DNA of 64,000 nt from CAVXEH01 sp963760875. GTDB lineage: Bacteria > Chloroflexota > Limnocylindria > QHBO01. Positions 1 to 8,267 of the stretch are shown here, piece by piece. Each line of letters opens with the position of its first letter. Position 1 is the stretch's first letter. The stretch covers positions 1-64,000 of the forward strand of contig CAVXEH010000016.1 of the NCBI GenBank assembly GCA_963760875.1, in the 5' to 3' direction. A program made the position numbers and the translations under genes. The notes below the pieces were generated by a model. It was not told the origin of the DNA, made no database searches, and was given only the letters and a program-made list of their open reading frames with translations.

Positions 1-114
1 CGTCACCAGGCAGGGCTCGATTCGTGGGTCTACTTCAACAACGACCTGGGCGGGCACGCGCCGCGCGACGCCATGCGGCTTCGCGAGGCGGTCGGCCGCC
101 ATCGGTCCGGCTGA
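1..114 (+). CDS. DUF72 (YecE-like) protein, C-terminal fragment
   Basis: Only the last 37 codons lie in the window; the frame closes with TGA at 112-114. The fragment carries the VYFNND...GGHA..DA pattern typical of the C terminus of DUF72 proteins, a TIM-barrel family without an agreed function. The start and most of the protein lie outside. The stop is 18 nt before the methyltransferase start, so the two may share a transcript. Assignment rests on this short motif alone. Confidence 0.7.
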   Translation, partial: RHQAGLDSWVYFNNDLGGHAPRDAMRLREAVGRHRSG

Positions 115-132
115 CGGCGGAGAATGGGACCC

Positions 133-735
133 ATGACGGACGGGGATCGGCTGGAGCGCCGGGCGGCGTGGGACCAGCGACACCGCGAGCGGGAGATCGA
201 GTCCGAAGGGCCGGACGAGACCCTCGTTGCCCAGGTGTCGGCGCTCGCGCCGGGAACGGCTCTCGACGTGGCCTGCGGCAGCGGCACCAACGCGGTGTGG
301 CTGGCCCGCGCCGGCTGGCGGGTGACGGGCGTGGACTGGTCCGGCGTGGCCCTGGACAAGGCACGGACGCGCGCTGCCGACGCCGACGTCCAGGCGACCT
401 GGACCCACGCAGACCTCCTGGAATGGGTCCCGCCGCCCGGGGCGTTCGACCTCGTCACGGCGCTGTACCTGCATCTCGTGCCAGGGGAGCGTCGCGTCGT
501 GTATCCGGCGATCGCGCGTGCCGTCGCTCCGGGTGGGCACCTGCTCGTCATCGGGCATGACCCCGAGCACCAGGGTCCGGGTCCGGAGCTCGAGCGGCGA
601 TTCACGGCCGCGGAGCTTGGCGCGGAGATTCGCGACGCGGTGCCGGGCATGCTCATCGAGGAGGCGCTGTCCCGGCGACGCGGTCCCGGAGTGGTCGATG
701 CCGTTCTGCGCATGAGCCGGATACAGGTCGGTTGA
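133..735 (+). CDS. class I SAM-dependent methyltransferase
   Basis: About 200 residues with a Rossmann-type SAM-binding core: motif I LDVACGSGTNAVWLA near residues 42-56, then an acidic VTGVDWS loop (motif II), and a DLVTALYLHLV strand after motif III. This is the layout of small TehB/UbiE-like methyltransferases; the substrate cannot be told. A GGAG at 119-122 is about 10 nt before the ATG at 133 and too close to the ATG at 124, so 133 is preferred (124 adds MGP). It follows the DUF72 gene closely and faces the phosphotransferase-like gene across an 18-bp palindrome. Confidence 0.8.
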   Translation: MTDGDRLERRAAWDQRHREREIESEGPDETLVAQVSALAPGTALDVACGSGTNAVWLARAGWRVTGVDWSGVALDKARTRAADADVQATWTHADLLEWVPPPGAFDLVTALYLHLVPGERRVVYPAIARAVAPGGHLLVIGHDPEHQGPGPELERRFTAAELGAEIRDAVPGMLIEEALSRRRGPGVVDAVLRMSRIQVG

Positions 736-802
736 GGTGACAGGGGATTCGGGCGAGCTGACATTGCGGCTGCGTCGTCGAGACAGGGTCGCGGCCAGCA
801 GG

Positions 803-820
803 GTCTGCGTCGACGCAGAC
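803..820. terminator. perfect 18-bp palindrome between convergent genes
   Basis: The sequence GTCTGCGTCGACGCAGAC is a perfect inverted repeat that can fold as a 7-bp stem with a TCGA loop. It sits just past the stop of the methyltransferase gene and 8 nt from the stop of the converging minus-strand gene, where a bidirectional terminator is expected. There is no T-tract on either side, so termination is inferred from position and fold only. Confidence 0.4.
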
Positions 821-827
821 TCGCCTG

Positions 828-3038
828 CTACGACATCATCTCCTCGGCCACCGGCTCCACCGCCGGCTCGACGTTGCCCGTGCTGCCGTCGACCGTGACG
901 CGCATGCCGGTCCGCAGTCGAGCCGTGGCGTCGCCACAGCCGACCACTGCCGGGATGCCGTATTCACGGGCAACGATGGACGCGTGGGCAGCGGCACTCC
1001 CCACGTCGGTCACCACCGCAGCCGCGCGCGTGAAGAGTGGTGTCCAGGCAGGCGCCGTGAACGGCGCCACCAGCACCTCGCCCGCCTGCAGCAGGTCGAA
1101 CTCCCCGGGGCCGTGCACCACCCGGACCGGCCCGGTGGCCGTTCCCGGCGACGCCGGCACGCCCGACACGATCGCGCTCCTCGACGGTTTGGCGCCGAAC
1201 ATCGCCGGGTAGCTGTCGATGATGCGCCTCAGCATGGGGTGCCAGTTGCCGACGGCCATCGGGGGCACAAGCCTGGCCTGCTCCTCTCGCTGGGCACGTC
1301 GCAAGGGCACGTTCGTCCCGCTCGGCAGCCCGCCTCCGTGCAAGGCACGGCGAACCTCGTCGCGGTGGAGAAAGAAGACGTCGTCTGTCTTCTCGAGGAG
1401 GCCGCGCGCAACGAGCGACTCACCGATGCGCAGGACCGCCCGACGAAGGATCGGCCAGGGCAGCGTCCATTCGCGCACCTGCTCCTCGCGGATGGAGACG
1501 AGGTGCTGCCCATCGGCCAGCATGCCCTCGAACTCCCGCAACCGGCGCGGCGACGATGCGAGCGCGTTGCGCGCAGCAGACTCGGCGGCCTCCCTGGCGG
1601 CCACGGCCCGACCATGGTCCGCCGTACCAATCGGCGACCCGGCCTGTCGCCCCGGTGCGTACCACCAGTCGAGCGAGACCACGGCGTGCCGCTCGGGATC
1701 CGGTGGCGGCTCGATTCCCGCCAGGAGCGGCAGGTGGCTCCCGCCGAGCGTGGGCTCCAGGTGCTTGCGGTAGAACCTCGCCAGGTTGATCTCCATCTTG
1801 TAGGCAGCGCCGGCGAGCGCGACCACCGAGCCGAAGTACTCTCCGGCCAGCGCGCCCGTCTCGTCGATGAGTGTCGGCAGCTCGGCGACCGGCGCGCTTT
1901 CAACGCGCTCCTCGGCGGCCGCCACGGCCAGGCGGTATGTTGGCTGGACGTTCGCGCGCCACCTGCGCTCCATGATCGGGAAGCTGTGACGTACCGTCCG
2001 CGGGAAGACGCCGGCCGCGGCTCGCGGCTGGCGGGCCACGTGCAACAGGATGCTCGGCAGGCTGCGCAGCATGTTTCCCGGTGCGATCCAGTTGATCGAG
2101 TAGAAGTACCAGCCGTTGACGATCACGTGGTGGGGCAGCGGTGCCCGCTGGCCCAGCTCGCGCCGGATCCAACCGTGCAGACTGACCTCAAGGTCAGACA
2201 GCAGCCAGGACTCGAAGAGCGGCGTCACCGGCGCGCCAATCCATTCGCCGAACCGCAGGGCGCGGTGGTACGCGCCGGGCGCCGACGGCTCCCAGGAAGC
2301 GGCGGGCGGGAGGGCGGTCATTGGCCTGGCCTGCAGGATCCACAGCGCTCCGTCCGCGTCGATCGCCCACTCGACGTCCTGAGGCGTTCCGTGTGCAGAC
2401 GCAATTCGCCGAGCCTCGTTCGCCACCTCGAGGGCCTGCGAATGGTCCAGCGCCGCCTCTGGTTGACGGCCGGCCACCGCCTTGCCGTCCCGGACCACCC
2501 ATTCGTCCCCGACGGCGGAGCCGGAGACCAGCCGTTCACCAAGGCCTCGCACGGCCGTGATGACGGTGGACTCGCGATCGCCGCTGATCGGATCGGCCGT
2601 CAGGGCCACGCCGGCGGCTGCGGGCGCCACCATGCGCTGCACGATGACCGCCAGGCGGCCGCCATCCGTCGCCCCATACGCCGTGGGGCGTGCGGCGATG
2701 GCGCTGGCCAGGACGCGATTGGCTGCTGCCGGGAGCCCCGCGGGAGGAACGTCCAGGACTGTCTCGTACATGCCGGCGAAGGACCGCTCGGCGCCGTCCT
2801 CGGCCACGCCGCTGGAACGGACCGCGAAAGGCCCCGCTCCCAGGCCGGCGACGGCCTCGGTGACCACAACCGCGCGCCGCTCCGGCGGCAACGTCCCCCA
2901 CGTCACCGGCAGCACGATCCCCTCGGGGACCCGCACGCCAGCGGCAATGAGCTCCCCGAGCCCGGCTGCCTTGCCACCCACCTGCCCGATGTCCGTCAGG
3001 CGAACCTCGTGCAGGCCCTGCACGTCTGGGGTGCTCAC
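828..3038 (-). CDS. PEP-synthase-fold phosphotransferase, rifampicin phosphotransferase-like
   Basis: 736 residues from the GTG at 3038 (preceded by GAGAGGGGG). The N-terminal third is a PPDK_N ATP-grasp domain: VGGKAAGLGEL near residues 20-30, RSSGVAEDG for nucleotide binding, and DVEWAIDADGALWILQARP closing the domain near 240. A long variable middle region follows, then a PEP-utilising swivel domain with the phospho-carrier His at about 685 in AAHASIVARE. This ATP-domain / variable-domain / His-domain order is that of PEP synthase and of rifampin phosphotransferase (RPH). The lack of a recognisable PEP/pyruvate TIM barrel favours an RPH-like or other small-molecule phosphotransferase, but the substrate is inference. 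Its TetR neighbour ends at or overlaps this start, as in an inducible resistance or detoxification pair. Confidence 0.75.
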   Translation of the reverse strand: MSTPDVQGLHEVRLTDIGQVGGKAAGLGELIAAGVRVPEGIVLPVTWGTLPPERRAVVVTEAVAGLGAGPFAVRSSGVAEDGAERSFAGMYETVLDVPPAGLPAAANRVLASAIAARPTAYGATDGGRLAVIVQRMVAPAAAGVALTADPISGDRESTVITAVRGLGERLVSGSAVGDEWVVRDGKAVAGRQPEAALDHSQALEVANEARRIASAHGTPQDVEWAIDADGALWILQARPMTALPPAASWEPSAPGAYHRALRFGEWIGAPVTPLFESWLLSDLEVSLHGWIRRELGQRAPLPHHVIVNGWYFYSINWIAPGNMLRSLPSILLHVARQPRAAAGVFPRTVRHSFPIMERRWRANVQPTYRLAVAAAEERVESAPVAELPTLIDETGALAGEYFGSVVALAGAAYKMEINLARFYRKHLEPTLGGSHLPLLAGIEPPPDPERHAVVSLDWWYAPGRQAGSPIGTADHGRAVAAREAAESAARNALASSPRRLREFEGMLADGQHLVSIREEQVREWTLPWPILRRAVLRIGESLVARGLLEKTDDVFFLHRDEVRRALHGGGLPSGTNVPLRRAQREEQARLVPPMAVGNWHPMLRRIIDSYPAMFGAKPSRSAIVSGVPASPGTATGPVRVVHGPGEFDLLQAGEVLVAPFTAPAWTPLFTRAAAVVTDVGSAAAHASIVAREYGIPAVVGCGDATARLRTGMRVTVDGSTGNVEPAVEPVAEEMMS

Positions 3039-3648
3039 GACCCCCTCTCTCGGATGCGGCCACGGCCGCGCGCATGATCCAGTCGATGTCATCCACCGCC
3101 TGGTCGACCGATGCGCCGAGGTGATCGCGCCACATGCGCAGCGAGCTCGAGCGCGTCAGGACCGCCAGAAGCCGGACCAGCCGTGCGCGATCCCCTTCGA
3201 TCGGGGGCGGGTCAATGGAGTCGACCAGTCGCTGCATTGCCGCCAGCCGCGCGCTCATAGTTGCTTGCCGCACCTCCTCGGCCGCCGGGCTGGCCATGGC
3301 GAACCGCTCGGCCTCTCCGAGCCCATCGAGACGCTCGAGGTAGACGCGCACGCCTTCGCGCAGCTCGGGCAGCGTGCGCGGCGGGGTCAGCTGATCCAGG
3401 CCCAGGCGCCGGGCAAGGTGCGGGTACAGGCTGGCCAGCAGGGCGGCCTTCGTCCCGAAGTATCGGTATACCGTCGGCACCGAGACACCGGCCTGCCGTG
3501 CCACGGCCGGGATCGAGAGGCTGGCGACGCCCCGGTACATGACGGCCACGGCCGCGTCCAGGATCCGCACGCGCGTCGCCTCTGCCTGCTGCTCGCGCAG
3601 GGCGCTGTGGTACGGGCGCGCCGTGTCTCGTTGTCCGATACGATTCAT
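3035..3648 (-). CDS. TetR/AcrR-family transcriptional regulator (frame runs open at its 3' end)
   Basis: The first about 200 residues form a TetR regulator: an N-terminal helix-turn-helix with AGVSVPTVYRYFGTKAAL near residues 54-71 and an all-helical ligand domain ending DDIDWIMRAAVAA. As printed, the frame does not stop where the next gene starts; it continues 165 codons inside that gene as Arg/Gly-rich shadow translation. One extra G in the G5 run (C5 at 3041-3045) would end it at TGA 3035-3037, overlapping the GTG of the phosphotransferase; one fewer G would fuse the two proteins. The coordinates assume the TGA end. It probably regulates itself and the adjacent enzyme. Confidence 0.75.
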
Positions 3649-3666
3649 TCAGTGAATATATGAATC
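3642..3666. promoter_or_regulatory. inverted repeat over the tetR start, candidate operator
   Basis: GATTCAT (3642-3648) is mirrored by ATGAATC (3660-3666), and inside lies ATTCA-G-TGAAT (3647-3657). The nested AT-rich dyad covers the start codon of the TetR gene in otherwise GC-rich DNA. TetR regulators usually bind such palindromes at their own promoters, so autoregulation is inferred. Confidence 0.5.
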
Positions 3667-3737
3667 GTGTCAAGATCTCGCGAACGGCGGGACGCAGTGG
3701 TTGGCCGCACCGGCCCGACCTGCTACCCGCAGGTCGG

Positions 3738-3766
3738 TTGAGGGGGTGCCGGGCGTTCGCTATACT
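3738..3766 (+). promoter_or_regulatory. sigma-70-type promoter for tRNA-Tyr/tRNA-Thr
   Basis: TTGAGG (3738-3743) and TATACT (3761-3766) are separated by 17 nt, with a GC-rich discriminator (CGCGCCC) as at stable-RNA promoters. It lies about 50 nt before tRNA-Tyr and nothing else could be its target. Confidence 0.65.
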
Positions 3767-3814
3767 CGCGCCCGGTCGGTATCGGTGTGCGCCGTGCCGG
3801 CTGTCGTGATCTGT

Positions 3815-3900
3815 GGGTAGGTTGAGCAGGTGGTGAGCTCTGCTGACTGTAGATCAGCCGTCGAGAGACTGTGGGGGTTCGATTCCCTCCCTGCCCACCA
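3815..3900 (+). tRNA. tRNA-Tyr (GTA)
   Basis: An 86-nt class II tRNA with encoded CCA. The acceptor GGGTAGG pairs with CCTGCCC, the anticodon loop ACTGTAGAT gives GTA, a long variable arm follows, and the T arm GGGGG-TTCGATT-CCCTC is complete. The long variable arm and GTA anticodon identify bacterial tRNA-Tyr. Confidence 0.95.
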
Positions 3901-3950
3901 ACACCACGACTGACCCACCGGCGCACGGAGCCGGACGATTCGCTGCACGG

Positions 3951-4026
3951 GCCCACGTAGCTCAGTAGGCAGAGCACTTCCTTGGTAAGGAAGAGGTCTC
4001 CGGTTCGAGCCCGGACGTGGGCTCCA
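3951..4026 (+). tRNA. tRNA-Thr (GGT)
   Basis: A 76-nt cloverleaf with acceptor GCCCACG/CGTGGGC, anticodon stem CTTCC/GGAAG with loop TTGGTAA (anticodon GGT), T loop TTCGAGC, discriminator T and encoded CCA. It lies 50 nt after tRNA-Tyr and probably shares its promoter. Confidence 0.95.
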
Positions 4027-4201
4027 CTTCGCGGGCGCTGACCTGGCAGCCAGAAGGCGCAGGATTACCGAGTATTGCGCATGGTTGCGTGATTTCTCGC
4101 GAGGCTGGAAAATCGCGCAGCCCGCTACGCAGCAGCCCGCGACGACATCGCGCGCCCCGCGACCGCAGGTCAGGCGCGCGGCCGAGGAGGCGACACCGGC
4201 C

Positions 4202-5279
4202 GTGAACCCCAACGTCGTGCTTCCCTTCTGCTCGTCTGCCCTGAGCTTCGTGTTCGCGATCCTGGTCGGCGACCAGTGGTTGCGACGGCGTCAGCCGTAC
4301 CAGCTGGTCTGGACCATCGGCCTCCTCTGGTACGGGATCAGCGCCGGAACCGAGTTCCTGGGCGGGTGGCTGGGCTGGAGCGAGCCCCTCTACCGGGTCT
4401 GGTACCTCATTGGCGCCATCTACGTCGCGGGCTGGCTGGGACTGGGCACCGTCTTCCTCCTCGCGCGCACCCGGTTCGGGTTCGCCTTCGCCTTCTCGGT
4501 GCTCCTGGCGGGGCTCTTCACCTACCTGTCCGACGTGAAGTACCACTACGCGAACTCGGGCGCCGCGCCCTTCATCTACTTTGGGATCGCGCTTCTGGCG
4601 GCCAGTCGTAATCACCGTCCTCACCATCCGGCGCGACGAGCGCTGGGCGGCCGTTGCCGCCGCGGTCATGATCGGCGGCAGCCTGGTGGCCCTGGTGATG
4701 ATGCTCACCGTCCAGCTGCCGGCCCCCGGGTATGCCCTGGATCCCGCGACGCACATCCCCACCGGCGATCTGCTTCCGGGCTACCTGCGGCTGCTTACCC
4801 CGTTCTTCAACGTCACGGGGGCCTTTGCCCTCGGATTCGGAGCCCTGTACAGCGCCTACGTGTTCATGCCCAAGCGCCGGCTGATCCGATACTCCCTGAG
4901 GAACCGATCCGCCATGGGCCTGGCTGGCAACCTGCTGATCATGCCCGTGGCCGTCGTGGTGAACTTCGCGGTGTCTCTGCCCGGTGCGCTGGTGGCCCTG
5001 TTCACCGGCCGGCTTTCGAGCCGGGTCCCGGCCACGATCCTGATCGCGATCGGCGCCACCATCCCGGCCTACACCAGCGGCGCCAACCGCTTCGGGAACA
5101 CGAGCGGGTTCTTCATCGGCGAGTTCCTGGGCGTGCTCTTCATCTTCCTGGGCTTCCTGGTGAGCATCGAGGTCTTCAGCGACGTGCGCCTGCCCTTCAC
5201 GCGTGTCGTCCTGCTGCGCCGCGACCGCACGACGGGCGCCGAGGTGCCGGCCACGAGTGGAGGCGCCGGGGGCGACTGA
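4202..5279 (+). pseudogene. multi-pass membrane protein with one frameshift
   Basis: Two adjacent frames make one protein of about 359 residues. The first half (GTG at 4202) runs through about five hydrophobic segments to FGIALLAA, then turns into Arg/His-rich shadow. The frame one base over resumes at VVITVLTIRRDE and continues through further membrane segments to TGA at 5279. The break lies at about 4600-4606 and corresponds to one base gained. With 8-9 predicted transmembrane helices and no motif I recognise, no function is proposed. Given the clear indel in rplA, a sequence error is as likely as real gene decay. Confidence 0.6.
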
Positions 5280-5573
5280 GCCCGCGCCAGGCACCGGGCC
5301 GCTCCTCCTTGGGCGACCGACGCAAAGCGCCAAATCCGCGGCGTGACGATCGTAGGCACGCGGGGTCAGCGGCAACGGCATGGTGCAGGGCCGCTGCCAC
5401 GCTCAGCCGGGCGCTGGGCAGGGCGCGTTCGGGCCTCTCATCACGCCTACCATCGCGGAAACCGGCATCTGGCGCGTTGGCGCGGCCACCGGATGCCTGC
5501 AATCGCGGAAATGGACCTCTGGCGCCCGGCCGCGCGCCAGCCGTGAGCGGACCGCAGGGCGCAGCTGCTCGCG
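5280..5573. other. non-coding spacer before the rpmG promoter
   Basis: No convincing gene is visible on either strand. The only structure seen is an imperfect direct repeat at 5452-5475 and 5502-5525. The region separates the broken membrane gene from the rpmG promoter at 5574. Confidence 0.5.
5452..5525. repeat. imperfect 24-nt direct repeat, two copies 50 nt apart
   Basis: The copies at 5452-5475 and 5502-5525 share ATCGCGGAAA, differ in the middle six bases, and share TCTGGCGC. Each copy is asymmetric, so it is not a simple dyad. Function unknown; it could be a regulator site array or chance in low-complexity DNA. Confidence 0.4.
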
Positions 5574-5602
5574 TTGACACGAGGGGGCTCCGACCCTAGA
5601 AT
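5574..5602 (+). promoter_or_regulatory. sigma-70-type promoter for rpmG-tRNA-Trp-secE-nusG
   Basis: TTGACA (5574-5579, perfect -35) and TAGAAT (5597-5602) are 17 nt apart, ahead of the rpmG start at 5680. A second TAGAGT at about 5632 has no good -35. Confidence 0.7.
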
Positions 5603-5679
5603 CACGACGCTTCCCCGAGGTGACCGGCCCTAGAGTCCCGTGTCCGTCGCGGTGGGGGAGCGGAGAAGGATGAACACCC

Positions 5680-5844
5680 GTGGCCAAGGCCGAGAACCGA
5701 CCCGTCATCTCGCTGGCGTGCACGACCTGCAAGGAGCGCACGTACAGCACGCGGAAGAACAAGAAGAACGACCCCGGGCGCCTGGAGCTCAACAAGTACT
5801 GCCCGCGTTGCCGGCAGCACACCCTGCACCGGGAGACGAAGTAG
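5680..5844 (+). CDS. rpmG: 50S ribosomal protein bL33
   Basis: 54 residues from a GTG at 5680, with AGAAGGA 9 nt upstream. The sequence has two zinc-type knuckles, CTTC and CPRC, bracketing the basic STRKNKKNDPGRLELNKYC segment of bL33, so this is the zinc-binding (C+) form. It heads the classical rpmG / tRNA-Trp / secE / nusG order, which supports the call. Confidence 0.95.
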   Translation: MAKAENRPVISLACTTCKERTYSTRKNKKNDPGRLELNKYCPRCRQHTLHRETK

Positions 5845-5877
5845 CGTAGCCGTTGCCTGCGGGGCTGCGCCTTCGGT

Positions 5878-5953
5878 AGGGGTGTAGCTCAACTGGTAGA
5901 GCACTGGTCTCCAAAACCAGCGGTTGCAGGTTCGAGTCCTGTCGCCCCTGCCA
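5878..5953 (+). tRNA. tRNA-Trp (CCA)
   Basis: A 76-nt cloverleaf with acceptor AGGGGTG/CGCCCCT, anticodon stem CTGGT/ACCAG with loop CTCCAAA (anticodon CCA), T loop TTCGAGT, discriminator G and encoded CCA. tRNA-Trp between rpmG and secE is a common bacterial arrangement. Confidence 0.95.
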
Positions 5954-6014
5954 GACCATCCGCCGCCTCCGCAGCACAAGATCAAGCCCGTACGGACGAA
6001 GAGCCGAACCAATC

Positions 6015-6200
6015 GTGATCCAGGGAATCCGCACCTACTTCGAAGAGAGCTGGGCAGAGCTGAGAAAGGTCTCCTGGCCGGACCGCCAGACGGTGGTCAA
6101 CCTGACGCTGATCGTGATCGCGGTCAGCATCGCCATCGGCGCCTACATCGCGATCCTGGATCAGATCATGCACTTCGCGCTCTCGCAGGTGTTCAAGTGA
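6015..6200 (+). CDS. secE: preprotein translocase subunit SecE
   Basis: 61 residues from a GTG. The amphipathic part ESWAELRKVSWPDRQT carries the conserved KVxWP motif that lies along the membrane against SecY. It is followed by a single transmembrane helix (NLTLIVIAVSIAIGAYIAIL). This is the short one-helix SecE form. The stop overlaps the nusG start (GTGA). Confidence 0.95.
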   Translation: MIQGIRTYFEESWAELRKVSWPDRQTVVNLTLIVIAVSIAIGAYIAILDQIMHFALSQVFK

Positions 6201-7021
6201 GCGACGAGACGCGCCGCGAAGCGGTGGCGACCGAGGAGGTCGAGGCGGTGGTGCAGGCCGGGGATGCCGAGGTGGCCGATCCCGGGACCGCTGAGCCCGA
6301 GGCAGCCGAGATGACCGAGACGCCCGAGACGGCCGATGCGACCCAGGCCGCCGATGAGGCCACGCCTGACGCGAACGCCGATAAGGCCGCCGCCGCCCCA
6401 TCCACGACGACTGCCACCGGAGAGAACGAAGCCCGCCAGGCCGCTCGCCTGTCGCGCGAGGCACCCCGGGTGGGGGACATGCCCGCCGACGAGCGCACCC
6501 GCAAGCAGTGGTACGTGATCCACACCTACTCCGGCTACGAGAACAAGGTGAAGGCCAACCTCGAGCACCGCATCGAGTCGATGGGTGTCGAGGACCAGAT
6601 CTTCCAGGTGCTCGTCCCCATGGAGGAGGAGATCGAGATCAAGAACGGGCAGCGGCAGACCGTCAACAAGAAGGTCTTCCCCGGCTACGTCCTGGTCGAG
6701 ATGGTGATGAGCGACGAGAGCTGGTACGTCGTCCGCAACACCCCTGGCGTGACGAGCTTCGTGGGGTCGGGCAACCGTCCCACACCGCTCGACGAGGCCG
6801 AGGTCAAGAAGATCCTCAAGCAGATGGGGGTCGAGACACCCAAGTTCAAGGTCCAGTTCACGAAGGGCCAGAGCGTGCGCGTCAACGACGGGCCGTTCGC
6901 GGAGTTCATCGGGACCGTCGACGAGGTCAACCCGGAGCGCAACAAGGTCAAGGTACTGGTCAGCATCTTCGGCCGGGAGACGCCCGTGGAGCTCGACTTC
7001 CTGCAGATCGAGAAGCTCTAG
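6197..7021 (+). CDS. nusG: transcription termination/antitermination factor NusG with long acidic N-tail
   Basis: 274 residues if started at the GTG at 6197, whose last two bases begin the secE stop. Residues 1 to about 100 are Ala/Glu/Thr/Asp-rich and low-complexity. The NGN domain starts at WYVIHTYSGYENKVK (residue 105) and a KOW domain near the C terminus contains GPFAEFIGTVDEVN. NusG couples RNA polymerase to Rho or the ribosome. The body is normal; the tail of about 100 residues is absent from the short E. coli protein but similar extensions are known in some high-GC phyla. An upstream continuation of the same frame overlaps secE and tRNA-Trp and is not used. Confidence 0.95.
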   Translation: MSDETRREAVATEEVEAVVQAGDAEVADPGTAEPEAAEMTETPETADATQAADEATPDANADKAAAAPSTTTATGENEARQAARLSREAPRVGDMPADERTRKQWYVIHTYSGYENKVKANLEHRIESMGVEDQIFQVLVPMEEEIEIKNGQRQTVNKKVFPGYVLVEMVMSDESWYVVRNTPGVTSFVGSGNRPTPLDEAEVKKILKQMGVETPKFKVQFTKGQSVRVNDGPFAEFIGTVDEVNPERNKVKVLVSIFGRETPVELDFLQIEKL

Positions 7022-7033
7022 CGTTGAAATAGA

Positions 7034-7095
7034 CCGATGGCGGCCTGAGTCCGACATCGGCGCACACAGGTAGAGGGAGGGGCGTGATCCGCCCC
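7034..7095 (+). promoter_or_regulatory. two hairpins in the nusG-rplK spacer
   Basis: CCGATG (7034-7039) pairs with CATCGG (7055-7060), and GGGGCG (7079-7084) pairs perfectly with CGCCCC (7090-7095). Both lie in the leader of rplK-rplA just before its GGAGGT ribosome site. L1 is known to repress this operon by binding its own leader in other bacteria, so a structured target here is plausible, though no L1-site consensus was verified. Confidence 0.4.
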
Positions 7096-7117
7096 GGTTG
7101 AACCTCGGAGGTAGCAC

Positions 7118-7546
7118 ATGGCGAAGAAGGTTCGCGCAATCCTCAAGGTGCAGGCACCCGCCGGCAAGGCGACCGCCGCACCCCCCGTGGGCCCGGCCCT
7201 GGGCCAGCACGGCATCAACATCATGGAGTTCATCAAGGCCTTCAACGAGCGGACGGCCAGCCTCTCCGGCTATGTCGTCCCCGCGGAGATCACCGTCTTC
7301 GAGGACCGCTCGTTCACCTTCGTGACCAAGGCCCCCCTTGCCGCCGCGCTGCTCAAGCGCGCCGCCGGCGTCGAGTCCGGTTCGGCGCAGCCCAACCGGG
7401 ACAAGGTCGGGACCGTGACCCAGGCCCAGCTGCGCCAGATCGCCGAGACGAAGATGGCCGACCTCAACGCGAACGACGTGGAGCACGCCATGCGGATCAT
7501 CGCCGGCACGGCGCGCAGCATGGGCATCGAGGTGACCGAGCGATGA
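7118..7546 (+). CDS. rplK: 50S ribosomal protein uL11
   Basis: 142 residues, the normal length. The N-terminal proline-rich APAGKATAAPPVGPALGQHG and the NIMEFIKAFNERTA helix mark the L11 N-domain, and the C-domain that binds 23S rRNA at the GTPase centre follows. GGAGGT lies 8 nt before the ATG. Its TGA overlaps the rplA ATG. Confidence 0.97.
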   Translation: MAKKVRAILKVQAPAGKATAAPPVGPALGQHGINIMEFIKAFNERTASLSGYVVPAEITVFEDRSFTFVTKAPLAAALLKRAAGVESGSAQPNRDKVGTVTQAQLRQIAETKMADLNANDVEHAMRIIAGTARSMGIEVTER

Positions 7547-8251
7547 CGAGGCACGGACGCAAGTACGTGGAAGCGGCCAAGCTGGTCGAGACGGAGCGCC
7601 GCTACCCCATCACGGAAGCGGCGGAATTGCTGCCGAAGGTCTCGTTCACGAAGTTCGACGCCACCGTGGAGGCGCACCTGCGCCTTGGGGTGGATCCACG
7701 CCACGCGGACCAGCTCGTGCGCGGCACGGTCGTGCTCCCGCACGGGACGGGTCGCCAGACCCGCGTGGTCGTCTTCGCCCAGGGCGAGAAGGCCCAGGAG
7801 GCGCTGCGCGCGGGAGCCGACGAGGTCGGTGCGGATGACCTGGTCAAGCGCGTGGACGATGGCTGGTTCGACTTCGATATCGCCATCGCCACGCCGGACA
7901 TGATGGGCGCCGTGGGCCGGCTGGGTCGGAAGCTTGGCCCCCGCGGTCTCATGCCCAACCCCAAGTCAGGCACGGTGACCTTCGACATCGAGCGTGCGGT
8001 GGGCGAGGTCAAGTCCGGCCGTGTCGAGTTCAAGGTCGACCGGGCCGGGATCGTCCATGTCCCCGTGGGCAAGGCCAGCTTCACGCCGGAGCAGCTCAGC
8101 GCCAACATCGCGGCCCTGGTGGACGCGGTGAACCGTGCCAAGCCGTCAGGCGCGAAGGGGACCTACCTGCGCAGCCTGACCGTCGCTCCCAGCTATGGGG
8201 CCCGGCGTGCGCGTGGACATCCCGTCCGCGCTCGCCGCGGCGATGCCCTAG
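7543..8251 (+). CDS. rplA: 50S ribosomal protein uL1, frame broken near its 3' end
   Basis: The L1 fold is clear to SGAKGTYLRSLTVAPS, including GRLGRKLGPRGLMPNPKSGT. As printed, the frame then reads YGARRARG and overshoots to 8427. Removing the T at 8194 restores MGPGVRVDIPSALAAAMP and a TAG at 8249-8251, giving 235 residues, the family's usual length and C terminus. L1 is near-essential and the break is a single base, so I read it as a sequence error. The gene is coupled to rplK by an ATGA overlap. Confidence 0.93.
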
Positions 8252-8267
8252 CCGCTGCGGATGCCCT

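Noticed and set aside
2536..3034. 165-codon C-terminal extension of the TetR protein
   Set aside because: It is Arg/Gly/Ala-rich translation of the start of the phosphotransferase gene in another frame, with no fold; best explained by the G-run.
3900..4202. possible integration site at the tRNA-Thr 3' end
   Set aside because: No repeat of the tRNA 3' end, integrase or mobile gene was found downstream.
5924..6196. 91 extra N-terminal codons for NusG
   Set aside because: They overlap tRNA-Trp and all of secE in another frame. GTG 6197 overlaps the secE stop in the usual coupled way.
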